Numbered from the stretch's first letter, positions 11,868 to 24,704 are shown. The stretch: DNA of 64,000 bases from Papilionanthe hookeriana x Papilionanthe teres (GCA_022702705.1 CM040422.1:33751270-33815269); one strand, 5' to 3'. Translations and numbers: made by a program. The notes: generated by a model from the letters alone, not told the origin.

Positions 11868-12233
11868 ATGAAGTACCCTGATAAAGAGAAATGTTATCGA
11901 ATGGATATAATTGATTATTTAATTGAGAAACATTATCAAGAAAAATGTATAGTCATTTTTGAAGAAAAATTTGAATTTTTAACAGATGAAAATGAAGAAG
12001 TAAAAGAAGAAGAGACTCATTTTATTAAAGATAACTGGGAAACTTTAGACATAACTCAAAATGATATACTTTTACCATCAATTAAAAAAGCCCCTGAACT
12101 GGAATTAAAAATTTTACCTTCACATTTAAAATATGCATTTCTTGGAAATTTGTTAACTTTACCTATTATTATTTCTTCTGAACTGAGTAAAGATCAAGAA
12201 GAAAAATTACTAGGTGTTAAAGAATTATAAGAA
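11868..12233 (+). pseudogene. Protease-RT linker of Athila pol
   Basis: An acidic stretch of 120 codons (FEEKFEFLTDENEEVKEEE) followed by LELKILPSHLKYAFLG and LPIIISSELSKDQEEKLL. The second half matches the conserved sequence just before RT in Athila (LPSHLKYAFLG). No enzyme activity is expected of this part. It is in frame with neither flank because of small indels, one at about 12230 in the KEL/KKAFGW region. Confidence 0.75.
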
Positions 12234-13430
12234 AGCTTTTGGTTGGACTATTGCTGATATAAGAGGAATAAGCCCTTCCATTTGTATGCAAAGAATTTTC
12301 ATGGAAGAAAATTTTAAACCTAATATTGAACCGCAAAGAAGATTAAATCCTATCATGAAATAGGTTGTTAAAAAAGAAATTGTTAAGTGGTTAGATGCTG
12401 GTATTATTTATCCTATTTCGGATAGTCAATGGGTAAGTCCTATTCATTGTGTTCCGAAGAAAGGAGGTGTAACTGTCATTGTCAATGATAAAAATGAACT
12501 AATTCCTATAAAACAAGTTACTGGATGGTGAATTTGTATTGATTATAGGAAATTAAATGACGCCACTAGAAAGGATCATTTTCCTTTACCTTTCTTGGAT
12601 CAAATGCTTGATAAACTAGCGAGACACCCATATTTCTGTTTTCTGGATGGATATCTGGTTATCATCAATTACTTATTGCTCTTGAGGACCAAGAGAAAAT
12701 AACATTTACAGGTCCATATGGAACCTTTGCTTTTAGAAGAATGCCTTTTGGTTTATGTAATGCACCTACAACTTTTCAAAGATGTATGATGTCCATATTT
12801 TGTGATTTGATTGACAAAGGAATTGAAATATTCATGGACGGTTTTTCAGTTTTTGGAACTTCTTTTGAATCTTTTTTGGAAAACAATTCCAAAGTTCTAA
12901 AAAGATGTGAAGAAACAAACTTAGTTCTTAACTGGGAAAAATATCAATTCATGGTCACAGAAGGCATTGTACTTGGTCACAAAGTTTCACAAAAAGGTAT
13001 GGAAGTAGATCAAGCGAAAATGAAAATTATTGCTGAAATGCAACCACCTACTACTGTTACTGATGTGAGAAGTTTTCTAGGTCATGCTGGATTTTATAGA
13101 AGATACATAAAGGATTTTTCTAAAATTGCTAAACCTCTTTGTCATTTATTGGAGAAAGATGCAAAATTTGAATTTAACAAAGAATGTATTAATGCTTTTA
13201 ATATTCTAAAAGAAAGATTAATAACTGGACCTATCATTCTTACACCTAATTGGAATAAATCTTTTGAATTAATGTGTGACAAAAGTGATTTTGCAATTGG
13301 AGCTGTATTAGGACAAAAATATGAGAAGGTTTTCAAAGTTGTATATTATGCTAGTAAAACTCTCACTGAAACACAAAGAAATTACACTACCACTGAGAAG
13401 GAGCTTCTAGCTATAAGTATATGCCTTTGA
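12234..13430 (+). pseudogene. Athila reverse transcriptase
   Basis: The fingers start with AFGWTIADIRGISPSICM at about 12238 and continue through WVSPIHCVPKKGG (12430-12468) and the block YRKLNDATRKDHFPLPFLD. Stops at about 12361 and 12528 and a frameshift at about 12640-12740 interrupt it. A clean frame then runs 12741-13430 from MPFGLCNAPTTFQRCM. The catalytic motif, usually FMDD or YMDD, reads FMDG at 12831-12842, so the second active-site Asp is lost. The thumb/connection GLHAGFYRR-type block (RSFLGHAGFYRRYIKDFS) and the start of RNase H (DKSDFAIGAVLGQ, YYASKTLTETQRNYTTTEKE) follow. Family certain, enzyme inactive. Confidence 0.88.
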
Positions 13431-13979
13431 TAAATTTAGACCTTATCTTCTTGGTACTAAATGCATAGTTCATACTCGATCATTCTCGCTATTAAATATC
13501 TAATATCTAAGAAGGATTCTAAACCTAAACTGATAAGATGGGTTTTACTTCTACAAGAATTTGACTTTCAAATAGTAGATAGAAAAGGAACTGAAAACCA
13601 AATTGCTGATCATTTGTCTAGAATTAAAAATGATATTATTTCGGAAGAAAATATAAATGAGAAATTTCCTGATGAATCTTTATATGTTATGCAAGGATGC
13701 AAAACACCTTGGTATGCTGATATTGTTAACTATTTAGTTAGCAATATTTTACCTTATGAATTGGATAACAAATTTATTAAGAAATTTAAATATGATGCTA
13801 AATCTTATATTTGGGAAGATCCTCATTTATTTAAAATTGGAAGAGATTCTATAATTCGAAGATGTGTACCTTTTGAGGAAACTTTTGCTATTATTCAAAA
13901 ATGTCATGATTCTGATTTTGGTGGACACTTTGGCATAGTTAAAACTGTATTTAAAATTTTAAATTCTGGATTTTATTAG
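13431..13979 (+). pseudogene. Athila RNase H C-terminus and integrase zinc-finger start
   Basis: A small frameshift at about 13430 breaks the RNase H (ATTEKELLAI to the next frame). Coding resumes with KPKLIRWVLLLQEFDFQIVD and RKGTENQIADHLSR, the end of the RNase H/tether region. It then carries TPWYADIVNYLVSNILP and FGGHFGIVKTVFKIL, the HHCC integrase N-terminal zinc-binding start (CHDSDFGGHFG). An in-frame TAG at 13977 separates it from the rest of integrase. Confidence 0.8.
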
Positions 13980-13997
13980 CCTACCTTTTTTAAAGAT

Positions 13998-14780
13998 GTG
14001 AGACATTATGTGAAAACATGTGATCGATGTCAAAGGATGGGAAATATATCTAGGAAGGATGAAATGCCTTTAAACTATATATTGAAAGTTGAAATTTTTG
14101 ATATATGGGGTTTAGAATTTATGGGACCATTTGTTCCATCATCTGAAAAAACTTTTATTTTATTAGCAGTTGATTATGTTTCAAAGTTGATTGAAGCTGT
14201 TGCTTTACCAAACAGTGATTCCAAATGTGTTTCTAAATTCTTAAAGAAAATGATATTTTCAACATTTGGAATGCCTAAGGTAATTATCACTGATGGTGGA
14301 AGTCTTTTCAGGAATGTAAGAATTCAATCATTACTACAGAAATTTGGAATCAAACATAGAATTGCTACTGCTTATCACCCACAAACAAGTGGAATGGCTG
14401 AAGTATCAAACAGAGAAATTAAAAGAATTTTAGAGAAGACCGTTAATCCTAAAAGAACCGATTGGGTTGATAGACTTAATTCGCATTATGGGCTTATAGA
14501 ACGACTTATAAGACACCAATCGGAATGTCACCTTACCGGTTAATTTATGGTAAACATTGTCACTTACCCGTTGAACTTGAACATAAAGCTTATTGGGCGA
14601 TAAAGGAGTTTAATTTTAATTTGAATGAAGCGAGGAGAAAAGCGATTATTGTAAGTGAATGAGATGGAAGAGATAAGAAATGAATCATATGAAAATGCAA
14701 GGATTTATAAAGAGAAAATGAAGATGTTACATGATAAGAAAATTTCAGGAAAAATTTTTGAGCCTGGACAAGAAGTATTT
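13998..14780 (+). pseudogene. Athila integrase, truncated at the 3' end
   Basis: The frame begins RHYVKTCDRCQRMGNISRKD, completing the zinc finger (CDRCQ). The core has IWGLEFMGPF, where the first catalytic Asp is replaced by Glu, then ITDGGSLFRN with Asp kept, and HPQTSGMAEVSNREIKRILE with Glu kept. A frameshift lies near 14490-14550. The C-terminal part continues in other frames (GQEVF at about 14765) and is cut off by the junction with the Ogre-type LTR at about 14780. The whole C-terminal domain and everything downstream are missing. Confidence 0.85.
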
Positions 14781-17700
14781 GCTAAAATCAACTAAATGAG
14801 TTCCACACTTTCATTTAGACCATGGGAAACCCAGTTAGCAACACATTGGTTACCTACTCCGAGGGATTCTCGATCATCCAACGAGACGTTTTAATTTAGT
14901 TATGATTGCAGTTTTATTTGGTTGGTGATTAACTTTTGAGTTGTTTAAACATGTTGAATTTTAATCATTTTCACGGGTTTATAAATTCCAGGAAAGTAAA
15001 GCATTTAATAAATTCAGGATGTAAATTGCAATAAACTTAAATGTGCACCTGAAGGGTCTTCCAATCATTTCCAACTGCACTTAAAACACATGTTAGGGCA
15101 TTTAAATATTCGAAAGAAACACCTAGGTAAAGCTAAGGGAAGGTTCTGGTTGTCTATCAAATCCTAATCTTATCACCAGTGAATTCCTAAGATGTGTTGC
15201 AGATGATTTTCATCATGAAAGAACAATGAAATTCAATTGTTCTTCTAAAATATCTCATTGGATTGAGAAAGTGCTTAGGACGGATCCTGAACATCTTTAC
15301 AACGCTTTTGGGATCATTTTGAGTCCAAATGAATTTCATTATGTGGATGAATTGATCATTCGAGTTTTAGTTGAGTTTGGTTCTTGCTCAGTGAACTTGG
15401 ATGTTTGATTATCCTATAAGTAAGGTGATGTTTCATTTGACACTTCATTTAAGAGTTATAAAGATGAAAGCCTCTAGGGACAAATTAGTCCATTAAAAAA
15501 CTTAACCATTCTTAACTGAAGATGAATTAGTAATTTAAAATGATTCAATTTAGTTATAAATTTTAGTTGATATTTCAAATTATTTTAAATTTGAAAAAGT
15601 GTTTAAATCATTTTAGTTCAATTAAATTAATTTTAATGTTTTAAATTGTTTTAATTTAATTATGATGTTTCAGATTAATTTTAATATTTAAATTGTTTTA
15701 ATTTAATTATTATGTTTTAATTATAAATTATTTCAAATTAAACATAATAGTCTAAATTTGTTTTAATTTACTTTTAATTATTTCAAATTAATTTTAATGT
15801 TTTAAATTTTTTTAATTTAACCATAAGATTCCAAAATTATTCTTTTTTATTATTAATTTCAATCATCATTTTATGGTTTCATTAATAAAATTTAGGTAGT
15901 ATTTGATCAATTTATTGGTTAGGAATTCAATTTAAAGAATTAGTGTCTTCCTATATCTAACCTCTAACCTTAACAACTTATGCTTTAATTAACTTCCAAA
16001 GATTACTGATTTAATTAATTGAGATTTCTGCTTTAATATCAAAGATGATTAATGGGTTTCTATCCTTTAACTCCCTACGTTTCAATCATCCAAGAGGAAG
16101 ATTAACATCAAATATTTTCCCTTTCCCTGTAGTTAACCCTAAATATTAGTTAAGGCTAAAGTTCCTTAATTACCCTTATGCCCTCTTAAGCTTGTTCATC
16201 TCATAATTCACTAAATTAAGCCCAAATGAATTTGAAATTTTTATGTCACCTTACTCATATGTTAGTTAAGACATCAGAGGATAAAATGTGATTTTTCTTT
16301 TTTTAATTAAATTTATATGATTATTTTAATGGAAAGTAGGGAATTTCAATGAAAATTCAACAACATGACCAAGATGAAACTTCTATCCCTAAGAAAATTA
16401 TGGATGGTTTCTACTGACCAGAGGACCACTTGGACAAATTTTGGTGATTTTTTGAATTTTAATTTATTTATTAGAATTATTTTAATTTTTGGAGTAAATT
16501 AAAGGGGAAAATTAGGTTTTATATTTTTCTTAAAACTCTCTGAGGTCAGAGAACCTAGAGAAATAAACTTTGAGTTTTTATGATTTTTCTTTGAATTTTT
16601 CGAACTATTTTACTGAAAAGCTTGAAAAATCCATTTTTAAATATTAAAAATTACCTTAAGCCTTTAAAATTTAATATCTTTACTTAGAGGTTTAGGAAAA
16701 AAATTTTGTTAGTTCCTAAGTGATTAGGAGGCCAAATGTGACATTTTGGTGAATTTTAACATTTTTATGATTTTTAGGATTTTTTTAATATTAAATATTT
16801 AAAAATTAATTAAAAATAAAATTTTTATGAAAAATCCAATTTTATTTTTCCTGGACTCCTCTGATCTCAGAGAACCCCCCTACATTAATTTGGTGAATTT
16901 TTATCTATATTTTGGGTTTTATGAATTTTTTAATTTCAAATATGATTATGTCAATTGTTTAATTCATTTAGTGGGTTAAATTAATTTCAATTTATTTGAA
17001 ATTATTATGTGAGGTTCTCCTTACCTTAAAGCACAGTGGAGAATTGATTTCATGTCATTTTGATTTGTGGCTATTCCAAATTGATTTAGATTCAATTTTG
17101 AGTGTTTGGTGTAATTAGGGTTATTTTTAATGAATTAAAGAAAACCATAATTTTCCTAATGTCCTTAGTCCTAAGACACCTCTCCTAATTTTCCTGGTTT
17201 TTTATAAATAACATGCTAATTTCAATAATTAATTTTAAATAAAATATCATCCTAGACGGCTCCGAACTCACACGCAGCGCGCTCCCATTTGATGCCTCCA
17301 TCTGAGTTAGTGCGCCCTTTTTGTCCCACGGTTTTGTCCGGCTTGATCTTCACCGTCCATCTGTTACACACGAGATCAGACGGCTCCCCGTCATCGTCTC
17401 AAGTGTCCTAACCCTTGAACCGTCTACCCTCTAGACCTAATATCTTGCTCGATACTCAACCAAATCAAGTGTGGTTGGTCTCTATCGACACGTCTAGACT
17501 AGACGAACACATCTATACAGTTATGATGCACTAAAATTAAGTAAAACAAAATGGAGAGTTCATGGAGGCTCGGGTTGAGTTGAACTTCCAATACCTTGGT
17601 CCAAGAAGGGAGGCCTCGATTGGATGTGCTTGGCACGTTTGTTAGAGTCCAAGGAGCCTACGGATTGAGACTCTGGTCGTGGTGAGTTTCCTATACCCAA

Positions 17701-20072
17701 ATTCGATCAAAACCAATTTGGAGGTTTGACCGATAGCACAATTGGGTGGCTTGGTGGTGGGCCTTTCAATGAGGAACTCCTTCTCTTGGTGTGGGGATGG
17801 TGTGGGTGAAGTTAATTTGGTTTTGGTGGAGGTTTTAGGAGTGTTCTGTTTCTGGCTCAAATTTGGGCTGAGAAATTGAGCTGGAGCAAGGGGTATGAGG
17901 GCTGGAGAATGTTCGGGATCTTCTTTTCTTGGCTGCAATTAGGTTCTGGAGTAATTTGGGGGAGTTTTGTGAAGCAAATTTCAGCACCAAAAAATTGGCC
18001 GTGGAGGGGCCAATTTATAGAGCTTGCTGGAGAGGGGAGCTCGGGGCCAGACAATGAGTTCTATGAGCCTCTTAGGGTGAGGGCTGAGTAGGGCAGCTGG
18101 GCAGTGAGGTGATTGCTCATTGTTATGGCTCAATTTTGAGCTCAAAGGTCATGGGGGCATTCTAGCGTGCTTGTTCCGGTGGCTTGGGTGGCCGGGAAGG
18201 AAGGGGCAGGTGATTGACAGGCTGAGGGGGTGTAAGGGAGGAGCTCAGAGCATTTAATATGGTAGGGAGGTTGCTTATGCAAGGGTTAATGCGGGGACTT
18301 AAGCTTAGCCGAAAAGGCTAACTCCATAGGTCCAAAGTTGTGAACCTTTTGTTCATGGCTCAGGGAGCTTGGGTTGGATCAAGTCAAACCAGCCCTAGGA
18401 GGTCTAAGGTTGGTTGCCATGAAGTGGGTTTGGTCAATTTTGGCTTGGTTTGATTCAATTTGAGTCATATGTCCAACTGGGTCACCTTGGATTCAAGTTG
18501 GGCTAGCTTGAGTTAGGGTGGTGGTTGAGCCCAATTGATTGGTCAATTTGGTGCATATGATTGTCACAAAGGATTAGGGAGAGGATTGTAGTGATTTGAA
18601 TTGATTTGGAGGGTCAATTGAGGGTGATTAAGGCATAAGGCCAATTTAGGGCAAATTGGGCTAATGTGGGTTAGAGTTGGGCTTTGGTTGGGTTGGGTGC
18701 AAAATTAATGTTAAAAATTTTTATGGGAATGTTAGAAAGAGTTTTCAACATTGGTTAGATGTTAATTTAAGGATTTGGGAATATTTGGGTTCATGGGTAA
18801 TTTAGGGTAAATTTAGGTATTTTGGTTTGAATAGGACTTGAGGGAAATTTGTGTTCAAATTGGGGTAAATTAATGTTGCATTTTGTTTGTGGGGATGTCA
18901 GGAAGAGTTTAGGATTGAAATTTGGGAGAATTGGTTGACATTGGGTCAATTTAGGGACTTTGGATCAGTTAGGTAAAATTGGGGATTTTGGAGTTCAAGT
19001 AGAATTGAATTCAAATGTGGGTCAAATTGGGCTTGGATTTAGTTTAGATTGGTATTGGAGATGTTTAATTGAAGTTTGGAATTGAAATTGGGTAAGATTG
19101 GGGTCAATTAGATAGACATTGGGTTAAATTTCAGCACCTTTGGGTTAAATGGGTCAAATAGAAGCTTTTGGTTAAATTGGTTAAAATTGACAAAATTGGG
19201 ACATGTGGTAGTTGAAGAAAATGACATTGGGAACATTTGGGAGATTTTGGAATTTTTTGGGAATTTTTGGAATTTTTAAGCCAAGAGGGACATTTTAATC
19301 ATTTTGGGGGTTTTGGTGGAATTTTTAGGAAATTTGTTAAATTTGGGATTAATTGGTCAATTTTGGTTATGAGGAACAATTTGAAATGGTTTTTGGAGGA
19401 ATTTGGGTAATTTGGGGAATTTTGGGTGATTTTGTGGTTATAGGGGCAACTTGGGTAATTTTGGGTAAGTTTAGGGACCCGGGGTCAGAAATTAAAATTT
19501 TGGAAAAATTAATGTAGCTTTAAAGGGAGAAAAATGGGACCACTTTGGTGGAGTCAAGATTGAGTAGAAGTGGTTTGGGTTAGAATTAGAGTTTAGGAGC
19601 ATGACTATGGGTCTTAACCAAATCTAAACACTTTGGGACAAAGCCTAGCCAAATGGTAACCACTTTAGGATTCTTCACATATTGACCCTAGCCATCTTAA
19701 TCAAAGACTAGTGGCTTTGGATCAATCATGTGAGTTTCTTAAAGGGTAGAAGGGAAAAATTTTAAAGTTTGGATCAAATGGCTTAAGGGTGTGTGTGTGC
19801 AAGAGAAGCTCAAGTCACTCAGGGTTACCCTAAGTCCAAACATTCCTATGGGAACTCATTATTGGGTCTTCACAAGGTGATTTTAACCTTCCAAGGTGAT
19901 TTGGACGTTTGTAACCATCCATGTGGGGTACCGTGTGGAGTTAAGAAGTGTTTGAAATTTTCTAAATGGTGGGTTCCAACTCTAGTCTTCTAAGATAGTC
20001 CAACAGAAGTCCTATGGCTAGATCCTAAGCACTAAGAGGAAGATTAGACCTCACCCAAAAATGAGGTCAACA
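14781..20072 (-). repeat. Truncated Ogre-type LTR, copy D
   Basis: In minus orientation this copy starts TGTTGACCTCA at 20072 and aligns along its length with the LTRs of element F. The left break corresponds to about position 29850 of the F LTR, so roughly the last 1.2 kb of the LTR is missing. Shared landmarks are the AT-rich degenerate AATTT region at 15540-15830, the block with ACGCAGCGCGCTCCCATT at 17268-17285, the TATA box at 18013-18020 and the terminal hairpin at 20047-20068. Divergence from F is visible throughout, so this is an older family member. Open frames at 17642-18091 overlap on both strands and look non-coding. Confidence 0.82.
18013..18020 (-). promoter_or_regulatory. TATA box of LTR copy D
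   Basis: On the minus strand the sequence is CTATAAAT, followed by TGGCCCC, about 2.05 kb inside the LTR. The three other LTR copies have CTATTTAAA at the equivalent place. A position shared by four copies supports a core promoter and a U3 of more than 2 kb. Confidence 0.6.
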
Positions 20073-21659
20073 CAGGTAAATAAAGAACTCAGAATAAGAT
20101 ATCATATCAAAATCAATGATCATGAGATATTTATCTAGATTTCTTTATAAGATCATCTCAGGCATCACACATTCCAGAGTTCTCTACAATGTCAACATGA
20201 TTTCTCCCTACAATTTTCTTTTCTCGGTCTTCCAATTTCATATCACCTTTGCTTTTCTTCTTCCAAATTCTTATATTAAGATCATTCACAAGATCTGAGA
20301 GAAGAAGTTACTTAGATAATGGGGTAATGTAATTGGTAAACAGAGTGGTAAATCCGCGAGAACAACAATAACGGCAGAGAATTAGCAACGACGTAGCGAT
20401 GAATTTACGGTTGCAACATGCCGGTCAAACCAAAATGTAAGGTCAACCATGCCAAGGCTCTAAGAAGGCCTCCCTTTAGCACAAAATTCCTAATCCTTTA
20501 ATCTCAACATCCAAGCCCTAAGAAAAAAGAATTGTAAGGATAGGGTTCAAGAATCTTCAACTACATGGTGGTTGCATCACTTTTCTTTTGTAGAATGAAG
20601 CTCTTCCCTCTCTAGGAGAGATGATGAGGCTTTGAAGTCCAAATCAAGCCAATTCTCTCCCTCTTAGGAGATGTAAATCTTCTTCTCCTTCTTTAACAAA
20701 TGGATGAACCTCTTATTATGAAAAGAGATAGCTGAGGTCACTGGAAGTCTCCTCCCAAGCCAAGAAGAAGCTCTCTTGATGAAAGGAGATGGTTGCTCCT
20801 TCCTCCTTCTCTCAAGCAAGAGAAAGTTCTCCTCTTTAAATTAAACTCTCAAGAATCACTCACACTCACTCCTTTTCTTAGATATGATATAGGGAATGTG
20901 ATGTTTGAAGAAGGAAGAAGAGGTAGAAGAGGAAGAATAAGAAGGGTTTTCTTTCTCCTTAGTTCCCTAAGCTTTTCTCTTCAACTCTAGTAAGAAATCC
21001 CCAACTAAATGAACTCTTTTTATTGTCTATTTTTTTACTGGTGGCTTAAGCCCTTCAAAAGGCCAATGAAAATGGAGAGAAGTCTCCCTCACATAGTTAA
21101 AACATTATGGCTTTTCTACATGGCATTCACCAATAGGCTTCCTTAAGAGGTTGGCAGCAAAGGGAGGGCTCTCATTGGACCTCTAGATCCCATGATTACC
21201 AATGTGGAAATAACCACAAATGAGGGAAGAAAAGGTTAACAATTTTAGCCAAAAAAACTAAAGTTTTGGCATGGTCATGCCTGAATAGGGCGTGGTCACA
21301 CTCGAATTGGGCGTAGCCACGCATGGCTAAAGGGCCTAAAGCCCTAAAATCCTGAAGGGCATGCCCAAAACTAGAAGAGCCACGCTAGTGCGTTGGAGTG
21401 GATACACCACACTTATGGTGTAATTATGTCATTCTCTCTGTCTTGAGCACAAAAATATTTCCTTTTGGCCTGACCACACCAAAATTTGGCGTGGTCAAGC
21501 TAAGCCAAAACTAGAGTTAAGTACTTAGAGTACAGCAGAAGTCCCGGACGCATTACTTTGGTCCCCAGAGGTCTTGAATAGATGGGAATGATCTTTAGCC
21601 ATTATGAAAGCCCATGGATGTGTTGTAACACCAAATAACACCTCAAAAAATGGTAATCC
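20073..21659. other. Unrecognised repeat-like DNA
   Basis: No protein family could be recognised. The region 20340-21000 is rich in CTCTTC/GAAGAGG-type sequence, and 21260-21500 repeats GCGTGGTCA/GCCACGC words several times. It could be a decayed LTR of the gypsy fragment that follows on the minus strand, but I could not find a partner copy. The short open frames at 20116-20298 and 20793-20990 show no family resemblance. Confidence 0.3.
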
Positions 21660-22819
21660 TTGATCGACACAAAGTAGTTTAAAAACCTAATTCTCATTTG
21701 GTAGTGTCTGTAGGTGAGTCATGTGACTCTAGTTAGCCATAAATGAGTCTAGATTTATGGGGTAAGGTCTCTAAATATCAAGAAAATTTTTAAACTTGTC
21801 CCAAGCCAAAGACAAACCCATCCCATAGTGAATTTACCCGGGTAGGCCAAAAATTAGTATTAATCAAGATTTTATGCTAATGGCACATACTAGGAGGTCC
21901 AGATGGATATCTTGAACTTCAGGACAGTATGAATGGACACCTAATCATCATGAATTTTTTAAGTGGATATCCTAGACATTTGACTTCAAAAATTGATGCC
22001 AATACACACCATAACCTTGAAATAAATCTATAGTGGGCGGCAAAAGATGACATTGTAGGTAAGAGGAGAGTCTACTATCAGAGAATCATCAGTCTCTGTG
22101 AAATGCTTTATGACTTCTCCCGAGGAAACCATTAGTGGCATTTTGCTCAAAGCCTCCTTACTTTCACCTAAAAATCCATACAGTGTGCTAGTCGGTGCTA
22201 CCAGCTAGTCGGCTCAAAGGTTAATCTCATCGAACACTTATTTAAACAGAATGTTCATATAACTGCTACTATCAAACAAGATACTTCCAACTTGATGGTT
22301 TTTTTATCATCCTCGTTACAATGATTGCTTCATTCTAAGGGTTTCTCTATTATGATAGATCATCATCTATGAATGTGATGGAAGAACAACTCCCCCTCCT
22401 CTTCCTAGATGTGGAGTTAAACAGTTCCCCAATCTTGAACCTCCATTTAGAGCTTCACTGAGAGGACTCGGATCCTCTAAAAATGGTCAGAATTATCTCA
22501 ATGATGTGGACGACATTCTTTTAGATGGGGCCTGGTAGAGCTTCCATGGTCGGGGTTTTTCTAGGTCTTTGACCCGGGTGTCCCTATGCCACAAACTCTT
22601 TCAACTTCCCTACCTGGTTCAACTCCTCGATGACACTCCAAAAGTATTTTCACACCTCATTATAATAACCATGATCTTTCTAACACTTGCAATACTTCTT
22701 TGTATCCCAAAGAAAATCTCTGACCCTCGTTGGTGTGGCTTTCTTAGAGTACTCTTTATCCTAGATGGTGCCCATAATCTCCACCATTGATACCCTAAAT
22801 TGGTTAAGTCGTAGACCCT
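21660..22819 (-). pseudogene. Worn Ty3/gypsy gag-protease fragment
   Basis: Read on the minus strand, about 22700-22600 encodes KYCKC-stop-KDHGYYNEV, then a stop, then KYFWSVIEELNQVGKL. This resembles the gag zinc-knuckle-like region (C-x-x-H-x-x-x-G-H with a following helix) of non-chromoviral plant gypsy elements. Further on, at about 22310-22240, ILFDSSSYMNILFK resembles the protease active-site block (V-D-x-G-S-S-x-N-I-L-F), with the Gly replaced by Ser. The order gag then protease on the minus strand is consistent. Stops in every frame make it a fossil. The family assignment rests on these two short blocks. Confidence 0.45.
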
Positions 22820-24686
22820 TGATGCGAATTTTTTTTATTTGTAAGAATTTATGACCTCAGATTTATATATTTATAATGATTTTGTAAAGTCACAATTTAA
22901 AACGTAAGTATACGTATCGTACCAAGTAATACATCTAATAGAATCCCGTTTATTGATCCCACAGGAAAGCGAGATAAGTGGTCCTTATTCAAATTTTAGT
23001 ATAGTACTAACAGCCTTAGTTTAGAAGGGTGATATAAGTGATTTTTCTAACAACTACTGCTAAATACAAACAATTATATTTAAGAATAAAAACTGCTCCT
23101 AAACGCAAATATTACATCTAAAGATAACCCTTTCTGGATAAATAGGTTTGGCAAATTTTGAGATAATAAAATCCATTATTCTTATGTAATGAAGTGGATA
23201 AAGTTTAGGAATGAGGTGCATTAAATATTGTATGTGCCAAATAGGAGCAATCCTATTCTTTACCCTCTTCTGTGTACCCCCTCTTCAGAGTGCTATAAAG
23301 AACATTGGCAAATCCTAAGCTTAGTCTCTAAATCCATGGTTAGGCTGGGAGGATACTGGCTCTCACTTCAGAGCTCCCACTACCCTTCACCTGAAGGCTA
23401 ACCCTAGCTTTAGTTACCAAACTTTAGGACCAAATTGGGGATCTCAGCCTGTGACCCTGAAACCTCCAATTCGACACCCATGAAACCATATTTCCCTATT
23501 TATTTGCACTCAATCCTCATGAACTATGCAATTCATTCGTGGACATTGAATGTGGTTCCACTTTGTTGAGAATTACACTATCCTTTCAGGATAATGCAAT
23601 TTCAACGAATTTTAACATTACAACGGGCCCTTTTTGTAATAAAGTGCAAGTAAAAACCATCACATTTATAAATAACACATCTTTTAGCAAGCATCTTAAT
23701 ATCCTAAATATGAATCCTACTCATTGCAAAAGAAAAGTAGAATGAAAACAATGGCATAAACTTCCTCTGCCACTATTTCCAAACAAGAAGGAAGAGTAAG
23801 AGAAAGACATCACAAAGCACGAAGAAAACACAACGAAAAGCTTCATTTCAATACACAAAATAAGTGTTTACAAATTCATAAGATAATGAAGAACACAATA
23901 CTTAGCTTTTTCCCCTTGAAAGAAAGATAAAAATGTATCCCATAAAGTCTCCCGCTGATCCATGCAAAGTTAGAACATTCCCTTACAAATGCTCTCAAAA
24001 TACCCTCACCAATCTCTCCAAAAAGGTAGAAATCAACATTTCTACTCATATTCTAAGATCTCTAAGCAATCTCCACATTTTCCCTATCATCTCCTCCATT
24101 TTTTTGGCTTCAAATTTAGTTTGAAATAGTGTAGGGACGAATTTCTCAAGAGGTGCATGAAGAAACCTTCCAAGCATCCAGATTCGATGTATATGGCCAA
24201 AAACTGGCCAATATCGCATCCCAACCATTTAGAGCGCCGCCGGAGCTGAATAGTGCCCTCAGGTTTCTGGCACCACCAGCGCCGATTTGGGCGCCCATGC
24301 GCCCATCCGGCGCAGCTCCACAATTTTGCTTCGTTTGGCTCCTTTTCAGTTCTGATTTGCCCCATTTCAGTTGTGTTGTGTTTCTAACAGATAGCCCTAA
24401 AAAATAAGCATAAAAATAACATTTCTTTAAAGTGTAATCTCATTCAAAAATATGCAAGAATTGTAAAAGAATTTAAACATAGAAAAACTTATCGAAATGT
24501 GTCAGGCCAAAATTTGCTTTCTTGCTCATTTTTGCTCAAAATAACACCATTTTTTCTTCATTTTGCTCCAATCACCATTTCTTGTACCTAAAACCAAAAA
24601 ACATACAATATACCTTCCTTTTAAAGTGTAATATCACCAAAAATAAGTAAAATCATTTAGCAAAAACTGTATATATTTTTGGTTCA
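22820..24686 (-). repeat. 3' LTR of Athila element C
   Basis: On the minus strand it starts TGAACCAAAAATATATACAG next to the PPT and ends near ATTCGCATCA. The block TGATATTACACTTTAAAAGG near its start and ACTTGGTACGATACGTATAC near its end match the LTRs of A and B. A GC-rich patch at 24225-24315 (GCGCCGATTTGGGCGCCC and neighbours) is in the position of the GCGCCTAAGCGC motifs of A and B. Open frames at 24046-24407 run on both strands across this patch and are not taken as genes. Confidence 0.72.
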
Positions 24687-24704
24687 TAAAAATCCCCTAA
24701 ACTT
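24687..24704 (-). other. Polypurine tract of element C
   Basis: On the minus strand AAGTTTAGGGGATTTTTA lies directly before the LTR start. It is equivalent to the PPT of element A. Confidence 0.6.

Larger units (their letters stand above)
7699..14780 (+). mobile_element. Athila-lineage Ty3/gypsy element B, 3' end lost
   Basis: This element has a 5' LTR, a tRNA-Asp-type PBS, gag, protease, RT, RNase H and integrase in the standard Ty3/gypsy order. It stops inside the integrase C-terminus at about 14780, where an unrelated Ogre-type LTR begins. The post-integrase region and 3' LTR are absent. Stops and frameshifts are fewer than in element A, so B is probably younger, but substitutions at catalytic residues (RT FMDG, integrase GLEFMG) mean it is non-autonomous now. 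Confidence 0.88.

Noticed and set aside
17642..18091. Three overlapping frames in LTR copy D
   Set aside because: They lie around the TATA box and U3/R border of an LTR, on both strands, with no conserved counterpart in F.
24046..24407. Open frames on both strands around the GC-rich patch of the element C LTR
   Set aside because: They overlap antisense within an LTR and show no family resemblance.
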